This document shows positions 22,201 through 34,099 of a stretch of DNA of 64,000 nucleotides, piece after piece; positions within the stretch are counted from its first letter, which is position 1, and every line of letters begins with the position of its first letter. The position numbers and the translations under genes were made by a program. The stretch is from positions 7,078,972 to 7,142,971 of the forward strand of contig NC_045146.1 in the NCBI RefSeq assembly GCF_008831285.2, written 5' to 3'. The notes beneath the pieces were generated by a model that saw only the letters and a program-made list of their open reading frames with translations, was not told the origin of the DNA and ran no database searches. Origin of the DNA: Nymphaea colorata. Lineage: Eukaryota > Streptophyta > Magnoliopsida > Nymphaeales > Nymphaeaceae.

Positions 22201-23454
22201 ACGCTTCTTGCAGTCGCCTCTACAAAAAGATGGAAACTCCTTCAACTTGACGTAAAAAATGCTTTTCTCCATGGCGAATTAGAAGAAGAAGTCTACATGA
22301 AAGCCCCCAAGGAATTAACTGCCAACCTGGACAGGTTTGCAAACTACGGAAAGCTCTTTATGGATTAAAGCAATCATCTCGTACCTGGTTCGCTCGTTTA
22401 AGGACAGCACTCATCAAGTATGGATTTCAACAAAGTTCGGCCGATTACACCATGTTCACATTCACTAGAAAAACCAAGGTAACCATCTTGCTAGTGTACG
22501 TGGATGATATTATTATTACTGGAGATGATTATGAGATCATGCAGTCTATAAAGAAATTTTTAAATAGTGAGTTTGAAATCAAAGACCTTGGTCTCTTGCG
22601 GTACTTCCTTGGAATAGAAGTGGCTCACTCAGACAAAGGAGTTTTTATATGTCAACGCAAATACATAATTGATTTACTGAAAGACACCGGATATCTTGGA
22701 GCCAAGCCTGCAAATACCCCTCTTGAGATGAACTGCAAACTAAGGAAAGAAGATGGTGATATTGTCAAAAACAAAGAAAGTTTTCAAAAACTAGTTGGAA
22801 AACTTATATATTTGACTGTCACACGGCCTGACATCATGTATGCTGTTAGTGTAATTAGCCAATTCATGCACCAGCCAAGATCCCATCATGTTGAAGCAGC
22901 TCATCGGATCCTTAGGTATCTAAAGGGGACACCAGGAAAGGGAATTCTAATGCGACGAGATCAACCTCATCATCTTCTTGGCTATTGTGATGCAGATTGG
23001 GCTGGAGACCCAAATGACAGACGATCAACATCAGGCTTCTGTACATTTATTGGAAGAAACTTGATCACTTGGCGAAGTAAAAAGCAAGCCGTTGTAGCTC
23101 GATCCAGTGCTGAGGCTGAATACCGCGCCATGGCTATATGTACATGTGAATTAATTTGGCTTAAGTCTCTTCTTAAGGACATGAAGGTTGAAATTGACTC
23201 TCCCATGGAACTTAAGTGTGACAACATGGCTGCTATTCATATTGGCGCGAACCCCGTATTTCATGAACGAACCAAACATATCGAAGTTGACTGCCATTTT
23301 GTTCGAGAAAAAAATCCAAGATGGCACCATCACAACTTCTCACGTCAAAAGTGAATACCAACTAGCTGACATCTTCACAAAAAGTTTGGGGAAAGAAAGG
23401 CATATGACGATTATGGACAAGTTGGGGCAGACTGATGTCTGCCTACCAACTTGA
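19296..23454 (+). pseudogene. Copia gag-pol polyprotein, interrupted
   Basis: Starting at ATG 19296, the order is gag (to about 20050), a CX2CX4HX4C zinc knuckle (CTHCRKLGHTRDRC, about 20072-20113), protease (20323-20345), GAG-pre-integrase, integrase, reverse transcriptase and RNase H. Integrase keeps its catalytic Asp (20883), Asp (21072) and Glu (21180). Reverse transcriptase keeps YVDD (22497-22508). The protease site reads D-Y-G (20331-20339) where the family has D-S/T-G. Breaks are a TGA at 19401 in early gag and a frame change at the run of eight G at 21572-21579. A TGA follows at 21622, then a one-base loss near 22326, and a frame change at the run of seven A at 23308-23314. Two of the three frame changes fall in homopolymers, so assembly errors are a real alternative to mutation. 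Confidence 0.9.
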
Positions 23455-23463
23455 GGGGGAGTT
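23450..23463 (+). other. Polypurine tract of the Copia element
   Basis: The run gagggggag followed by tt lies just before the 3' LTR. Confidence 0.85.
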
Positions 23464-23932
23464 TGTTAGCACATCTTGAAGGAAGCCTGTCATCGTCTCT
23501 ACCATGAAAAGAAATCTTCAGCAAATTCTTTGGAAAGAAATCCTCAACGGTTAATGTTGACATCAAAACGAGATTGACATCATTCTTATTCTTTGGAAAG
23601 AAATCCTCAACGGTTAATGTTGATATCAAAACGAGATTGGCATCAATCTTATTCTGCCAATCTCGTCTTTCCTTTCTTGATAAATGTTGTTGCCTTGTTT
23701 TATGTAATTCCCTGATTTCCAGGGATCTTTTGGTCGTTGGGCTCTGTTTTGATAGAAGGGGCTGTAATCCATATAAGGAGATGAATCCCACGTTATCTGT
23801 GGGTGAGAATTTATGAAAGAGAGACAAAAAACAGAGCTTCCTCTGTTTTCGTGGACGTAGGCTTTGATGCCGAACCACGTTAAAATTTGAGTCTTGATTT
23901 TATTTTCTATTATTCTTCCATGATTCTTAACA
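23464..23932 (+). repeat. 3' LTR of the young Copia element
   Basis: It is 469 bp with ends identical to the 5' LTR, followed by GCGCT at 23933-23937. Confidence 0.95.
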
Positions 23933-23937
23933 GCGCT

Positions 23938-24380
23938 CCCTCTATCAACTCAATTCCGAATTATTTTTATTAACATCAATAGGCAGCAAGCACCCGATGA
24001 TGCCTGCACTGAGGGGGCGGACAACCCCCCTTCCCTCCTCCTCCATTGCAGCAGGCAGGGGTACCATCTGGTGCCCTTGTCCATTTGCTGTGGGCCTGTG
24101 GGCCTGCAACCCACGATGTGTAGGCACCTGACAGTGCCTGCCTTGCAACAACAAAGGAAAGGGGGGAGCAGGGAGATGCGAATCCACATGAGACAGACTT
24201 GCCACCGTAGAAACTAGAAGCAATGCATACGAATATTCGTACATACATTCAATATTCAACAATGATTAGTGGGCACTGATATCAACTGATAGAACTTTAA
24301 TATTCTGAAATAATCCATTAATGTTGAATCATCGAGAGCCAAAGCAAAAACTATACCTGAATCCATGTGAAAGAAAGCGA
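23938..24380. other. Spacer without a recognised gene
   Basis: The first about 240 bases continue the GC-rich sequence seen at 10333-10664 and 18451-18679. They carry inverted words such as gtaggcacctgacagtgcctgc. The rest is AT-rich. ORFs on the minus strand (23945-24262) lack any recognisable domain. Confidence 0.45.
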
Positions 24381-24594
24381 TGACAGAATCTGGTGGAGGC
24401 ATCTTACGAGTTTTTTACGTAGTACATGGTCTCACTTAGATAGCAAATAAAAGACTCTAAATTGTATTCCTTTACATAGGAGACTACTATGACAGAATCT
24501 GGTGGAGGCATCTTACGAGATTTTTACGTAGTACATGGTCTCACTTAGAAAATAAAAGATTCTAAATTGTATTCCTTTACATAGGAGACTACTA
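24381..24594. repeat. Tandem duplication of a 109-bp unit
   Basis: Both units start tgacagaatctggtggaggc (24381 and 24490) and end taggagactacta. The second lacks a few bases (aaaataaaag against agcaaataaaag). The origin is unknown and it is not coding. Confidence 0.95.
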
Positions 24595-25449
24595 CTTTTT
24601 TATATTAATGCTAATTCCAGATTTAGCACATCATAGAACCCAAAATTATGAGGAGGTATCTACACACATACAAATTACATCATGTCTTATAAAATGATTA
24701 AATATCCAACTTAATTAACTACTTAATGTGTATTTTCTCTCAAATGGTACCTACTGTTCGAAATTGCTCTAGCCATATGTAAGCCCACATGATCATTCTT
24801 ACATAATACACCAATAGATAGGTCCTAATAATTATCTATTCAAATGTTGCATACGACAGCACTACCAAGACAAGTGAAATAAAGCTAAGTAATCAGTTAA
24901 AAATAAAGAGCAACAGAAAATAAAATAGGAGAAAATAAGAAAAAGATCAAGCGTTTAGCTTTAAAAGGTCAAGAACAGAAGATACTGCAAGTATTCAGAA
25001 ATATTCCATGTCTTTGACATAGTTTGCCTTGTTCTGGAGGTACTAATACAAACATCCAATTTTTAGTTTAGTTTTTGAAGTTTTTTTTTTGTTTTTCTTA
25101 GCGATCAATGAAGTTGCTGCACCACTATCTTTAAAACTATGTTCCTATGTCTGCAAAGGACATGTTAAGCAGAGAAACTTTAAAAACCTACAGCAAAATG
25201 GTGCTTCGAAAGTATATCAATTAGCATATACTATGAGAGAAGGAAGTCGGATAACCTCAAGAGCATCTTCCTTGCATATTAATTTGCTCAATCTGAAGAA
25301 TAATTTCTACACAACTTGTTGATGAGATCAAATATAAGAAATAAGGACAGGGCACGATGGAACCCATATTTAGGGGAAAAAGGAAAGTGAGTTGGTATGT
25401 TTGCCCTTGCAATACTTTCCAATGGGGCAGATGGTGAAAGGAACATATG
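24595..25449. other. AT-rich intergenic stretch, no gene seen
   Basis: No conserved ORF, RNA gene or transposon end was recognised. Confidence 0.5.
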
Positions 25450-25457
25450 CACTGAAG

Positions 25458-25861
25458 TATGGGAGTCAATGGATCATATTTAAATCGGATGTATATTTTA
25501 TCATATCCGCTCTTTTGGATATCCATATACTCAGACTTGAGTTCGTGTTTGAATTCAGATGAAGAAAAATCTATGCAAATCCAATCCAAATCTGATTTTT
25601 TGATTAACATCTGAATTCAACTTTTAAAACGAACCCAAAACTGCATTATAGACATTGAGTTTCAGTAATTTGTTTAAAACTACATCCAATTTGAATATGA
25701 ATCCAATCGATATTTACTTAAATCTAAATCAGAATCTGTATTCAATCGGATGTCACCTTTTTACATCTGAATCTATCCAAATTCTTAATCAGTTATCAAA
25801 TTTCTTTCCATATCCTATTTGATTGGATATTGGATCTAACTCAGGTCTATTGACAGTCCTA
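25458..25861. mobile_element. hAT-like MITE, copy 1
   Basis: The left end reads TATGGGAGTCAATGG and the right end is the inverse of TAGGACTGTCAATAG, resembling the TAGGGGTGTCAATGG type of end found in Tip100-like hAT elements. It is flanked by cactgaag (25450-25457) and tactaaag (25862-25869), an 8-bp duplication with two transitions. The interior is non-coding, AT-rich and filled with aatccaatc/gaatctgaa-like words. A second member of the family lies at 45945-46376. Confidence 0.65.
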
Positions 25862-25869
25862 TACTAAAG

Positions 25870-28483
25870 AAACCAAAGAGATGTAGAAACAGATATTGTA
25901 AAACCTAAAGTAAAACAAGGTCTTTTTTTCATTTTTGGTGGAGGTGTTGGGGGTGGGGGGAGATCCACACGGAGCCCCAACGAAAATAAAAAGGAAGAAA
26001 CGATGAGGATGATGATGCCGGTAACAATGACCAGAGCGCAAGTTATGAAATCTTCTGTCTAGCGTTTAGTAAGTTTCATATGTGATTTAAACGTTGTATC
26101 CTTAGTCCTTTTAGAAAAGAAGAAAAAGTTTGTTCTTTGTGGACATGAGACAACTTGTTACCTGTGTTTCTGTCTGGCACCTGATAACTTTTCATTTGCG
26201 ATTTACCAAACTCCCTCGCAATATTACTCATTTTCCTAAATAGGAAGAAGAGGTCGAGGAGCCCGTGCCAGCATTTAATGGACTTGCTGCAGCTCCTCAA
26301 TGTGCCTAATGTCATTCGAATGAGCCTTCCGTAGCAGCTCATCTGTGTGAGAGAGAGAGAGAGAGGTGAGAGAGAGAGATCTCACACAAAATCGCTGGTC
26401 AATTAGAAGTGTGTGAGAGAGAGAGAGAGAGAGAGAGGGGTAGTACGAGGGAAAAGGAGAGGGAGGTTAAGGCCCAACCAACCACATTAACCTCAAGAAA
26501 GACAACCTTCAACCCAAATCAACACTCCTCAATACCATCGAGACAATACCTTCTAGAATCCAACTGAGGACATAGCTATAACATGCCACACATGCCGAGA
26601 GAGAAAGCTTTACATTGCCGAGGCATGACCAATGAGGTGTAAGTCATACAAGTTGTCTTATGACTCACTAATGCAAACTCAGATGATAAAAGCCTGAATT
26701 GCCTGATGCGAAGTCTAGTTTGTGTCATATAAAGACCAGGTTGTTAACATGGTTTGGTGTCATCCACCTCAGTTTGGTGCTAAAGATTACTTGACTCCTT
26801 GTCTGGTTTTAAATAAGGACGACAACCATCTCATCCAATCTCACGAGTTTCGTTCATAGCAGAAAGGGTACAGAAACAAGCAAACAAACACAAAATTAAA
26901 CAGATTCAACAACCAACTGAAGCCAAATTCAAGCAAGACGAGGGCAGATAAGTGATCGTACAATTGCACATGAACTGTTGGATGCAGCCAAACTTAAAAA
27001 ATCACTACAGTTTCTGGAAAGGACCAGTTCTAAATTTCCCAAAACCATCAAAGCATACCATGGAAAGGATGTCAAATTGGAGAGCAATAGAAAGTTCTAG
27101 CATAAAAAGCCTTTCTTACCCATGCAAAGTTTGGTTGTTAAATGATCAGAGCATGAACCGGACAAGAAATAGGTACATTCTCTTCAAAACGTGTAGCGCT
27201 AAACTTAGGGAACTTTCATATTGAAATCCAATGAGACCAAAAAATAGAAAAGCAACAGCGGAAAGTGATTATGCATGAAGGAAGAAACATACTTAAGGCA
27301 GGGTCAATCACGCTCTGATGAAAGGTCTCACATCCTGAACTATTCAAGTTAATCCTACATGGTTAACATTATAAAGCGCAAGGAAAAATCCTTGTTCAGA
27401 AATTACTTTATGCCTAGTTTGGGAGAAAAAACAGTTTTGGACTTTCCGAATCATTAATGCAGAACAAGGAAAATATAATAGAAACACATAGGAGGAACCA
27501 AGAACTAAAGCAAAAAATCTAAAAGAAAAGAGAAAAACTGAACAGGGGAACAAGGGAATCCAAACAAGTCCTGCTTTAGCTTGAAAACATAAAAAGTTCT
27601 TACAAGAGCGAGAGAGAGGGTGAGAGACTTCCTTTATTTCTGAAGGAGAAAGGAAGGAAAAAGTGGTCATCTATTCCGAAGTGGAAGAACCAAGACATGA
27701 CATATTTCAAAGAGAACAATTTCTGAGTATTGATGAACAAAGAGAGGTCCTACATGCATGTCTACACATTTATATGTTGGTGCTTGAGCATTATATGTGA
27801 GTCAAGCTAGTCTGAAAGGGATTGTGGCTTGTTAGAATTCAAGGAGATACTGTGAAGCCTGACATAAGACGTGTTTTTTATTAGTTACCAATCGCTAAGG
27901 ACAGGGAATCGGTACTGTGTAATTAGCTAATATGCACATATCAAGTACCTTAGGAACCAAAATGAGTCTACTGATTCAAGGTTAGTCAAACATGAACATT
28001 CACAATACAAAAGTTGTGTGTTCTATGTCGACAATCCCATTCATGTGGGCACAACTTCTAACGCTGCAAATCTGAACTTGGAAGTGCAACCCAAGTGTAC
28101 CAGTCTTCTATTTTCTCCATTTCGCTACATGTTTTAGAACAGCATCAATTCAGGTCATGCTAAAATGGTTTTGGGACAAAAGTATAATAGTCATACTGAA
28201 AAGAAACGTGGGTCTTAGAAAAAACCAAGATATGGTTAAACACCAACTCTGTGCAATCGATCTATAAGCAGAAGTGGGTTCAGATACAATAAAGATTTCA
28301 AATCAGAAATTAATCCAGCTGAAGTTCTAAAATTCACCACCAGAACAAAAGGAACCTACCAGTTCCCAACTCCTTAGATCTACTTCCATGAAAATCCTAT
28401 TATTCACCAGAGAGCAAAGATGGATATGAAGAAGGAATGGCTGTGAAAAGTAGTCACGATGTTTCTTTGAATCAAATATCATG
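25870..28483. other. Intergenic region downstream of SEC15
   Basis: No gene was recognised. There are GA-rich microsatellites near 26345-26383 and 26411-26439. The part closest to SEC15 (about 28200-28483) will include its 3' UTR, but no polyadenylation site could be fixed. Confidence 0.5.
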
Positions 28484-30844
28484 TCAACTCAGATCCTTTA
28501 GACTTTTTCTCAACACTTCCATCGACTTCTTGCGGGTGTCTTGCTTAGAAGCCCGACTACTCAAGCTACCAAAAAGCCTATCAGGAGAATCTCTAAATTT
28601 CTCACATATGATTCCCACCTTTTTATGGTCCAACGAGCTATAGTTCCTCTCCCTTATAACTGGATTCATAAAGTTCTCTGGTTGACTGCTAAGCAGAAGA
28701 TTCACCAACTGTCGCACTTCAATCAAGCAGTCTCTCAAGCTCCCCTCAATGTTTATCTCACACAAACCAGAGCTCTCAAACCTCTCATCCGCAAAAGATT
28801 CCAAGATTTTCAAATCATTGTCAATGCTCATAACGGCATTTAGATTGAACCTCTTTACATTATCACTAAGAAATGCTGCCACGATGGTATCAGAAATGTG
28901 CTTCAAAGCACCACTTCCAACCTTATACAGTGCTTCCATAGGCAGAATTTGTTGAGCTGTGGATAACAATGTGTCAAGATAAATGACAACTTCATTCATA
29001 TACTCATTCTGTTGTACTTCATCAGCAGTCCAATTGATGTTCTCTGCTAAACACATGAACTCATCTACTTTTGAGTTAACCAGCTTCAGCAGTGCATCAT
29101 AGGCAGCATCCTGTGATGTTTTCAGAACTGCCCTAGCTGATAAAGAAGCATGAGGTCTTTCTGCTACACGTACAGGTAGACCACATAGTTGGGCAGCTTG
29201 CTTTAGGAAAAGATCACATGCATGTTCTAATCCAATCAGATTTGCTGCAATTTGCATAGCCTGAGAGACTGTTGATGTGCAAGTACTTATCATTCTTAGC
29301 AAAGCTTCGTTCAGAACATTAATTAACAATTTGTCTAGATATTTCTTGACAACATCATAGAAGTCCACATGACCTCCATAAGATGAGTAGCTGACAGAAC
29401 CCTCTATGAATGATCTCACCACACGACAACAATCAGGGACAGCTGCAGAGAAGGGTGCAACATATGGAAAAGCTGGCATTATGTTTGAAGTTTGAAGATT
29501 GAAAGCTAATACATTCATAGTGTATTCATATTCCTTCTTCATCACCATTTGCTCATATGTGTCACGAGCAAGGACCTCATCAATCTGCTTCCGGCACTCC
29601 TTCAGAAGAAGCTCGTGGTATTTGTCTCTACTGGTCCCCAAAAGCTCAAGCAAACTACTTACAGGATAACCATATCTTTTCAGGGTTGAGATCAGCAATG
29701 CTACATTATCCTTGATTAGCAAAAGATTATTTGCTGAATCAATATGTGAAAATTGTTCCCTTAGAATTGAAGAAACCTTAGAAATCGTGGTATCCCACAT
29801 TGTTCCCAGTTGATTAGCTGAGAGTAGGCTACCTGCAGTTCTTAAGACTCTATCTTCAATGATGAAGAAGCCAGCAATCTGAGTGAAAAAGGTTTGGTGA
29901 GATTCAAGAAAAGACTGTGCTGCTGTAAGCTGCAAGTCCAAATTAAGCTGCATCAACCGGTTTTTATAGTAATAACTCTGAAACTGGTCTTGAAGTCCAA
30001 GGCAAGTATGGATATGATAAGCCCGATACACAGGAGTGAGATCGAGTTTGATACCAACATCTTCATCTACATGTTCCATGTCAAGGCCATAGTCACAATC
30101 CCCTAATCCTGATTGACTTTTTTCTTCTGCTTCACGCTGACGAGTACGTAAATCCTCTTCTCTCTGTCGCACCAACACCGTATGCCGAGTTGCTTGTTGC
30201 CCAACCTCTTTAGCTGTGCTCCTGATAACAACAAGCCAGTCATTGAAGTCATTGATTACTTTCTTCTCAATGTGGGATTTTATCACAGGAATCTGATTTT
30301 CAATGACTCGAGAAAGACACTTAACAGGGATCTTGAGCAAATAGTCTCTCTCGATAAGATCCAGGGTCTTTAGGGCAGGATAGAGGCGGTCTTTCAAAAT
30401 ATCATTATTACATTTAGAACAAAGTTGCACGACCTCCAAACAGAACTTGGACATCTCAATTGCCATTGTGACATTAGTCTTGGTTGAATGTGAATCGAGA
30501 AGCTCCTCAAGTTGCATTAGGAGAGATGTTGACGCCTCCTGAAGCCTAAAATTTTCTTTCATCAATCCATTTTTCAGTTCATCAGCATCCACTAGGACGC
30601 CACGGAGCTCATCCACTGCTCGGATAAAATCTTCATAATGTCGTTTGCATAATTCCTCAATCTCGAGCTCTTTCTTCTTGGCCACATTTTTAAGTTGGTA
30701 CAAGAGAATTTCAGGCTTCCCGACCTGAAATGCATGTCTGACAATTGGTCCCAGATCCTCTCCATTTATGATGGCAGTTGCTAAGCCCAACTCATCCCCA
30801 CCATGACCATTCTCAATGATCTTTTTCTTGGGTTTCACATGCAT
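28484..30844 (-). CDS. SEC15: Exocyst complex component SEC15 (SEC15A-like)
   Basis: The 786-aa product is a subunit of the octameric exocyst, which tethers secretory vesicles to the plasma membrane during polarised secretion and cell-plate growth. In the family, Sec15 links vesicle Rab GTPases to the rest of the complex. The sequence shows the conserved N-terminal region (NGEDLGPIVRHAFQVGKPE), the helical core (DLTPVYRAYHIHTCLG) and the long C-terminal Sec15 domain (about 450-760) with DFYDVVKKYLDKLLINVLNE. It looks closer to SEC15A than SEC15B. Length is normal for the family and the coding region is one exon. I chose the ATG at 30842-30844 because the codons upstream of 30860 lie beyond a clear intron acceptor (tttcttgcag) and match no family member. 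A probable 5' UTR intron separates this exon from a leader exon at about 32373-32640. Confidence 0.93.
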   Translation of the reverse strand: MHVKPKKKIIENGHGGDELGLATAIINGEDLGPIVRHAFQVGKPEILLYQLKNVAKKKELEIEELCKRHYEDFIRAVDELRGVLVDADELKNGLMKENFRLQEASTSLLMQLEELLDSHSTKTNVTMAIEMSKFCLEVVQLCSKCNNDILKDRLYPALKTLDLIERDYLLKIPVKCLSRVIENQIPVIKSHIEKKVINDFNDWLVVIRSTAKEVGQQATRHTVLVRQREEDLRTRQREAEEKSQSGLGDCDYGLDMEHVDEDVGIKLDLTPVYRAYHIHTCLGLQDQFQSYYYKNRLMQLNLDLQLTAAQSFLESHQTFFTQIAGFFIIEDRVLRTAGSLLSANQLGTMWDTTISKVSSILREQFSHIDSANNLLLIKDNVALLISTLKRYGYPVSSLLELLGTSRDKYHELLLKECRKQIDEVLARDTYEQMVMKKEYEYTMNVLAFNLQTSNIMPAFPYVAPFSAAVPDCCRVVRSFIEGSVSYSSYGGHVDFYDVVKKYLDKLLINVLNEALLRMISTCTSTVSQAMQIAANLIGLEHACDLFLKQAAQLCGLPVRVAERPHASLSARAVLKTSQDAAYDALLKLVNSKVDEFMCLAENINWTADEVQQNEYMNEVVIYLDTLLSTAQQILPMEALYKVGSGALKHISDTIVAAFLSDNVKRFNLNAVMSIDNDLKILESFADERFESSGLCEINIEGSLRDCLIEVRQLVNLLLSSQPENFMNPVIRERNYSSLDHKKVGIICEKFRDSPDRLFGSLSSRASKQDTRKKSMEVLRKSLKDLS

Positions 30845-32690
30845 TGCTTCAACAAAATTCTGCAAGAAAACACATGAAAAAGTCATGGAACTTTAGCCTA
30901 GACAAGAGAAATTAGTGCTGTTTCACATGAAAACCCATTTCAAATGGTAGTATTGTACAAATATTAAAAAATAGAACAAATCAAAGGGGGAAAAATTAAG
31001 CAATCTAAACAAACATGTTTCATAAATCCAGCGTTAGGAAGGAAAATAGCAATTCATGAACCATGTCCACAAGAAATCTTTTCAAAAAATATACAGGAAA
31101 ATCACATCCATGTCCCGTTCGAATAAAACTCTTCCCAGGTTCATGTAAGGGCTTCCCCTAGCAGAACAAGACTCAACCAAGAGAAAAAATTGCAACACCC
31201 AAATACAGTCAAGTCACTAACAAGAACTTTCATAATCATCTCATGAGGGGAGGAATCGGCCATTTTCTTCTGGACGCAGTGTCCCTGTCACTAGAATCCA
31301 TTGTCACTTACAGGATTTTACTAACAGCAAATTAGGAAAATTGACAAGGATGCAAAAGTTCAAATTGGGTATCCGTTAATCATGTGTACAAACAGCAAAT
31401 ATTTCCAGTAATGCAATGAAGAACCTATCCATTAATGATGCGCATCAACAGCAAATATGGACTGTAAGGAAAGAAAATCCATTATTATGGAGTTTCGTTT
31501 TGGTCGAAAAAATTTCCCACCAAAGCCGGTGCAACAAATATTACCATTTATGCAAAATCCGCTAAGAAGTAAGATCCTTTTCCTATTAGTCGTTGATTAA
31601 AAACTACACCAGGATATGCACGTAGATAGCATTCAAAGGAAAACGAAAAAGAGAAGTATTTGACCGAAGTAGTGCTCAAGCACCAGAAGTAGAGGCAAAG
31701 GATCCCATTCCCCTCTTACAATTGGGGAACCCCTACTCGAGTATCCTCTTTGTTGTAGATCGAACCCTAGCAAGGCACCAAGATAGGAAGTATAGATAGA
31801 ACCCTTTTGTTGTTTCATGAAACAGAAAGAAAGCCGATCAACACGATGCGCTGATCCAAGCAACTATGAGCTAAGTTGAATATAGAACGTTAAACTAATA
31901 CTGAGAATACTCGTCGTAAAACAGAGAACCAACAATCAGGTTCTAACAAAAAAATAAGAGGCACAAGAACTCACGGAACTTCAGAGAAACGAGAAGTCCA
32001 AGAATGATTATTCAGAAGGGACCGAGAAGCATCAATGCAAAAGAAGTGCCAACAGCTTAATATAGAAAGAAATAGGCCACGGAAAAGGAAATTTCACAAA
32101 CCCCTCTCACCCATTTCCAGATGGGTTCCTCTTGTCAAATGCACCAATTCTTGCAGAAAAGTGTCCGCAAAAGAAATGGCCTTCAGGAAGCCATCATACC
32201 CACTTTTAGATGGATTTCTCCCCAAGCAAAAGGAAAGACCAAACGCAGACTGCATGATCTCCAATCAAGAGACCAGCAATAACATAATGCTAGTTTCTTG
32301 AACTACCAACTCCATCCCTGAGAGAGAGAGAGAGAGAGAGAGAGGAAGGGGGAGGGAGAGAGAGAGACTCACAGAAACTTTTACGGAATTTTTGAAGGCA
32401 ATGACGGTTTGCTTGCTTGTGGTGTCCTACTTCGCGTCATCCTCAGACAAGAACTCCCAGAGAACGATGAGAAGAGAAACACAAAATCTGAGCAGAAGAT
32501 GTATCAGAAGCCCCCTGCTTGATTGCAAGCTTCTATTTCGATACTCGGTAGAGCACGATGGAGAAGATACCGGGGAGTCCTGAAAACAGGAGTGCAGAAA
32601 AAAAGAGGCTCTCTCTCTCTCTCTCTCTAGCACGCCTCTGATTCAGGAAAGTGAGACCACATTCTTCCCTTTCTCGTAATTTTCTATTCA
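30845..32690 (-). promoter_or_regulatory. SEC15 5' UTR with intron, and promoter region
   Basis: Minus-strand reading gives an acceptor ttttcttgcag ending at 30860 and a donor candidate gtgagt at 32372. This implies an intron of about 1.5 kb wholly within the 5' UTR. The leader exon would run from about 32373 to 32640-32690 and contains the (CT)n stretch at 32608-32629 (in plus-strand terms). The intron carries no recognised gene. There are (GA)n tracts near 32322-32366. The donor context (tct before gtgagt) is not the commonest, so the exact leader is tentative. Confidence 0.5.
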
Positions 32691-32697
32691 CTTTTCA

Positions 32698-32720
32698 GTG
32701 TATATTATATATATATAAGA
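32698..32720 (-). promoter_or_regulatory. TATA-like element upstream of SEC15
   Basis: An alternating tatatatata stretch at about 32702-32719 lies some 60-80 bases upstream of the proposed leader exon. Position fits a TATA box, but simple TA repeats occur elsewhere in the window. Confidence 0.35.
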
Positions 32721-33901
32721 AATGAAATAGGGAAGGAATAAATACACAGTGGTCCTGTAGCATGATAGCCGATGTTGATCCACACTTTTGTTGCTCTTAA
32801 TTTGTTTATGCCGATGATGTTGCCTTTTTTAATATGGTTCTAATCTACTCCACTGCATCTTCAAAATAATATTAAAAAGCATGTTAAACTCAATTTTAAC
32901 ATTCCGCGGGAAGAAAACACTCGACCTTCACACACAAGTCAAATAATTAAATACACAGAACTGAATTTGTGTCCAGGTTCAAATGTTCTCAGCGTCTACT
33001 ACTACTACTACTAATAATAATAATAATAATAATACTTTTACTCAATCTAGTATGGTGGCATAGATGAATTGGGAAGAGCTCTTTTTTAATTTAGAATTTT
33101 TAAAAATAAAATATTGTTCCTCAGATAATTAAACTTTGACGCTTCCTTGAGGGCTTATTTTTTGTCCATGATTTTCCTTCTCATGTACACAAGCAAAAAA
33201 TGGCATTATTCAAAGATATTTGTTACTAAAAAAATTGCAGAAGCTGGTGCTTCATAACCACAAATTTGTCTTGATTTTAGATTCTTGGGTTTAAGATCAG
33301 GCACTTCTCTCTCTCATGTTAGATCAAACATTTTCTGAATATAAATGAGTAAAATAAGAATTTCATCGTGGATTTTAGTTTTGACTTATCTAAATTTTTA
33401 ATTTAATTAATGTTACATTTTGTTACCACATTTGGGTTAGGTTTGAGGTGGATTAGGATAAAATCCTTCTTGCTTCGCATTTAATTCGTGCAATTTTTCA
33501 TTGTAAAAGAGTAAAACAAGAACCTCATTTGGATATCATGTTTGACTCAAACTTTTTGATCTAATTAACCATGGATTCTAGTGTGTATCTTTTGCCTAAA
33601 GCATGCTGCAACAGATCTATGGAGCTAAAATCGAAGCTAACAAAACACTCTCCAAAGTACCTTCGCTTGAACTATTTTGATCATTTATCACTTGGTCATA
33701 TGGTTCTACTCCATTAAAAATTGGGAAACATCAACTAATCACTTATATATTCCTAACCAACTTAAAACTTTAGTATATCCCTCACTATTAGGTAGCGATT
33801 TGTTGACTTTTTCCCACAATATGATGCAGTTTTGTTAAAGTTTAGGTCACCAAATGAATTGAAATCTTGTACACTATAGCTGGTCCACTTGAGTCTTGAG
33901 T
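32721..33901. other. Intergenic AT-rich stretch
   Basis: No gene was recognised. A trinucleotide microsatellite (CTA)n(ATA)n occupies about 32997-33033. Confidence 0.55.
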
Positions 33902-34099
33902 GGCATGCTATCGACATGTTCTCAATTCGACTCTCGTAGGTGCCACTCCTCTAATTACAAATGGTGACATATATGACACTCTAGTTAAAGAGTATACTGT
34001 AGGCATGCTATCGACATGTTCTCAATTCGACTCTCATAGGTGCCACTCCTCTAATTACAAATGGTGACATATGACACTCGAGTTAAAGAGTATACTGTA
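33902..34099. repeat. Tandem duplication of a 100-bp unit
   Basis: ggcatgctatcgacatgttc begins at 33902 and again at 34002. Both units continue through tgccactcctctaattacaa and end agttaaagagtatactgta, with few differences. It is non-coding. Confidence 0.95.

Larger units (their letters stand above)
18685..23932 (+). mobile_element. Young full-length Ty1/Copia retrotransposon
   Basis: It has two 469-bp LTRs, GCGCT duplications on both sides, an initiator-Met primer-binding site, a gag-pol region in Copia order and a polypurine tract. By eye the LTRs differ at a single position (a in ccaaggatc at about 18952, g in the 3' copy). This means insertion was recent. The gag-pol frame is nevertheless interrupted five times (see the gag-pol entry). 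Confidence 0.95.

Noticed and set aside
27344-27670. 108-codon minus-strand ORF near a GA-rich tract
   Set aside because: Hydrophobic low-complexity translation without a domain or a family match.
28437-28955. Plus-strand ORFs over SEC15
   Set aside because: They are antisense shadows of the SEC15 coding exon.
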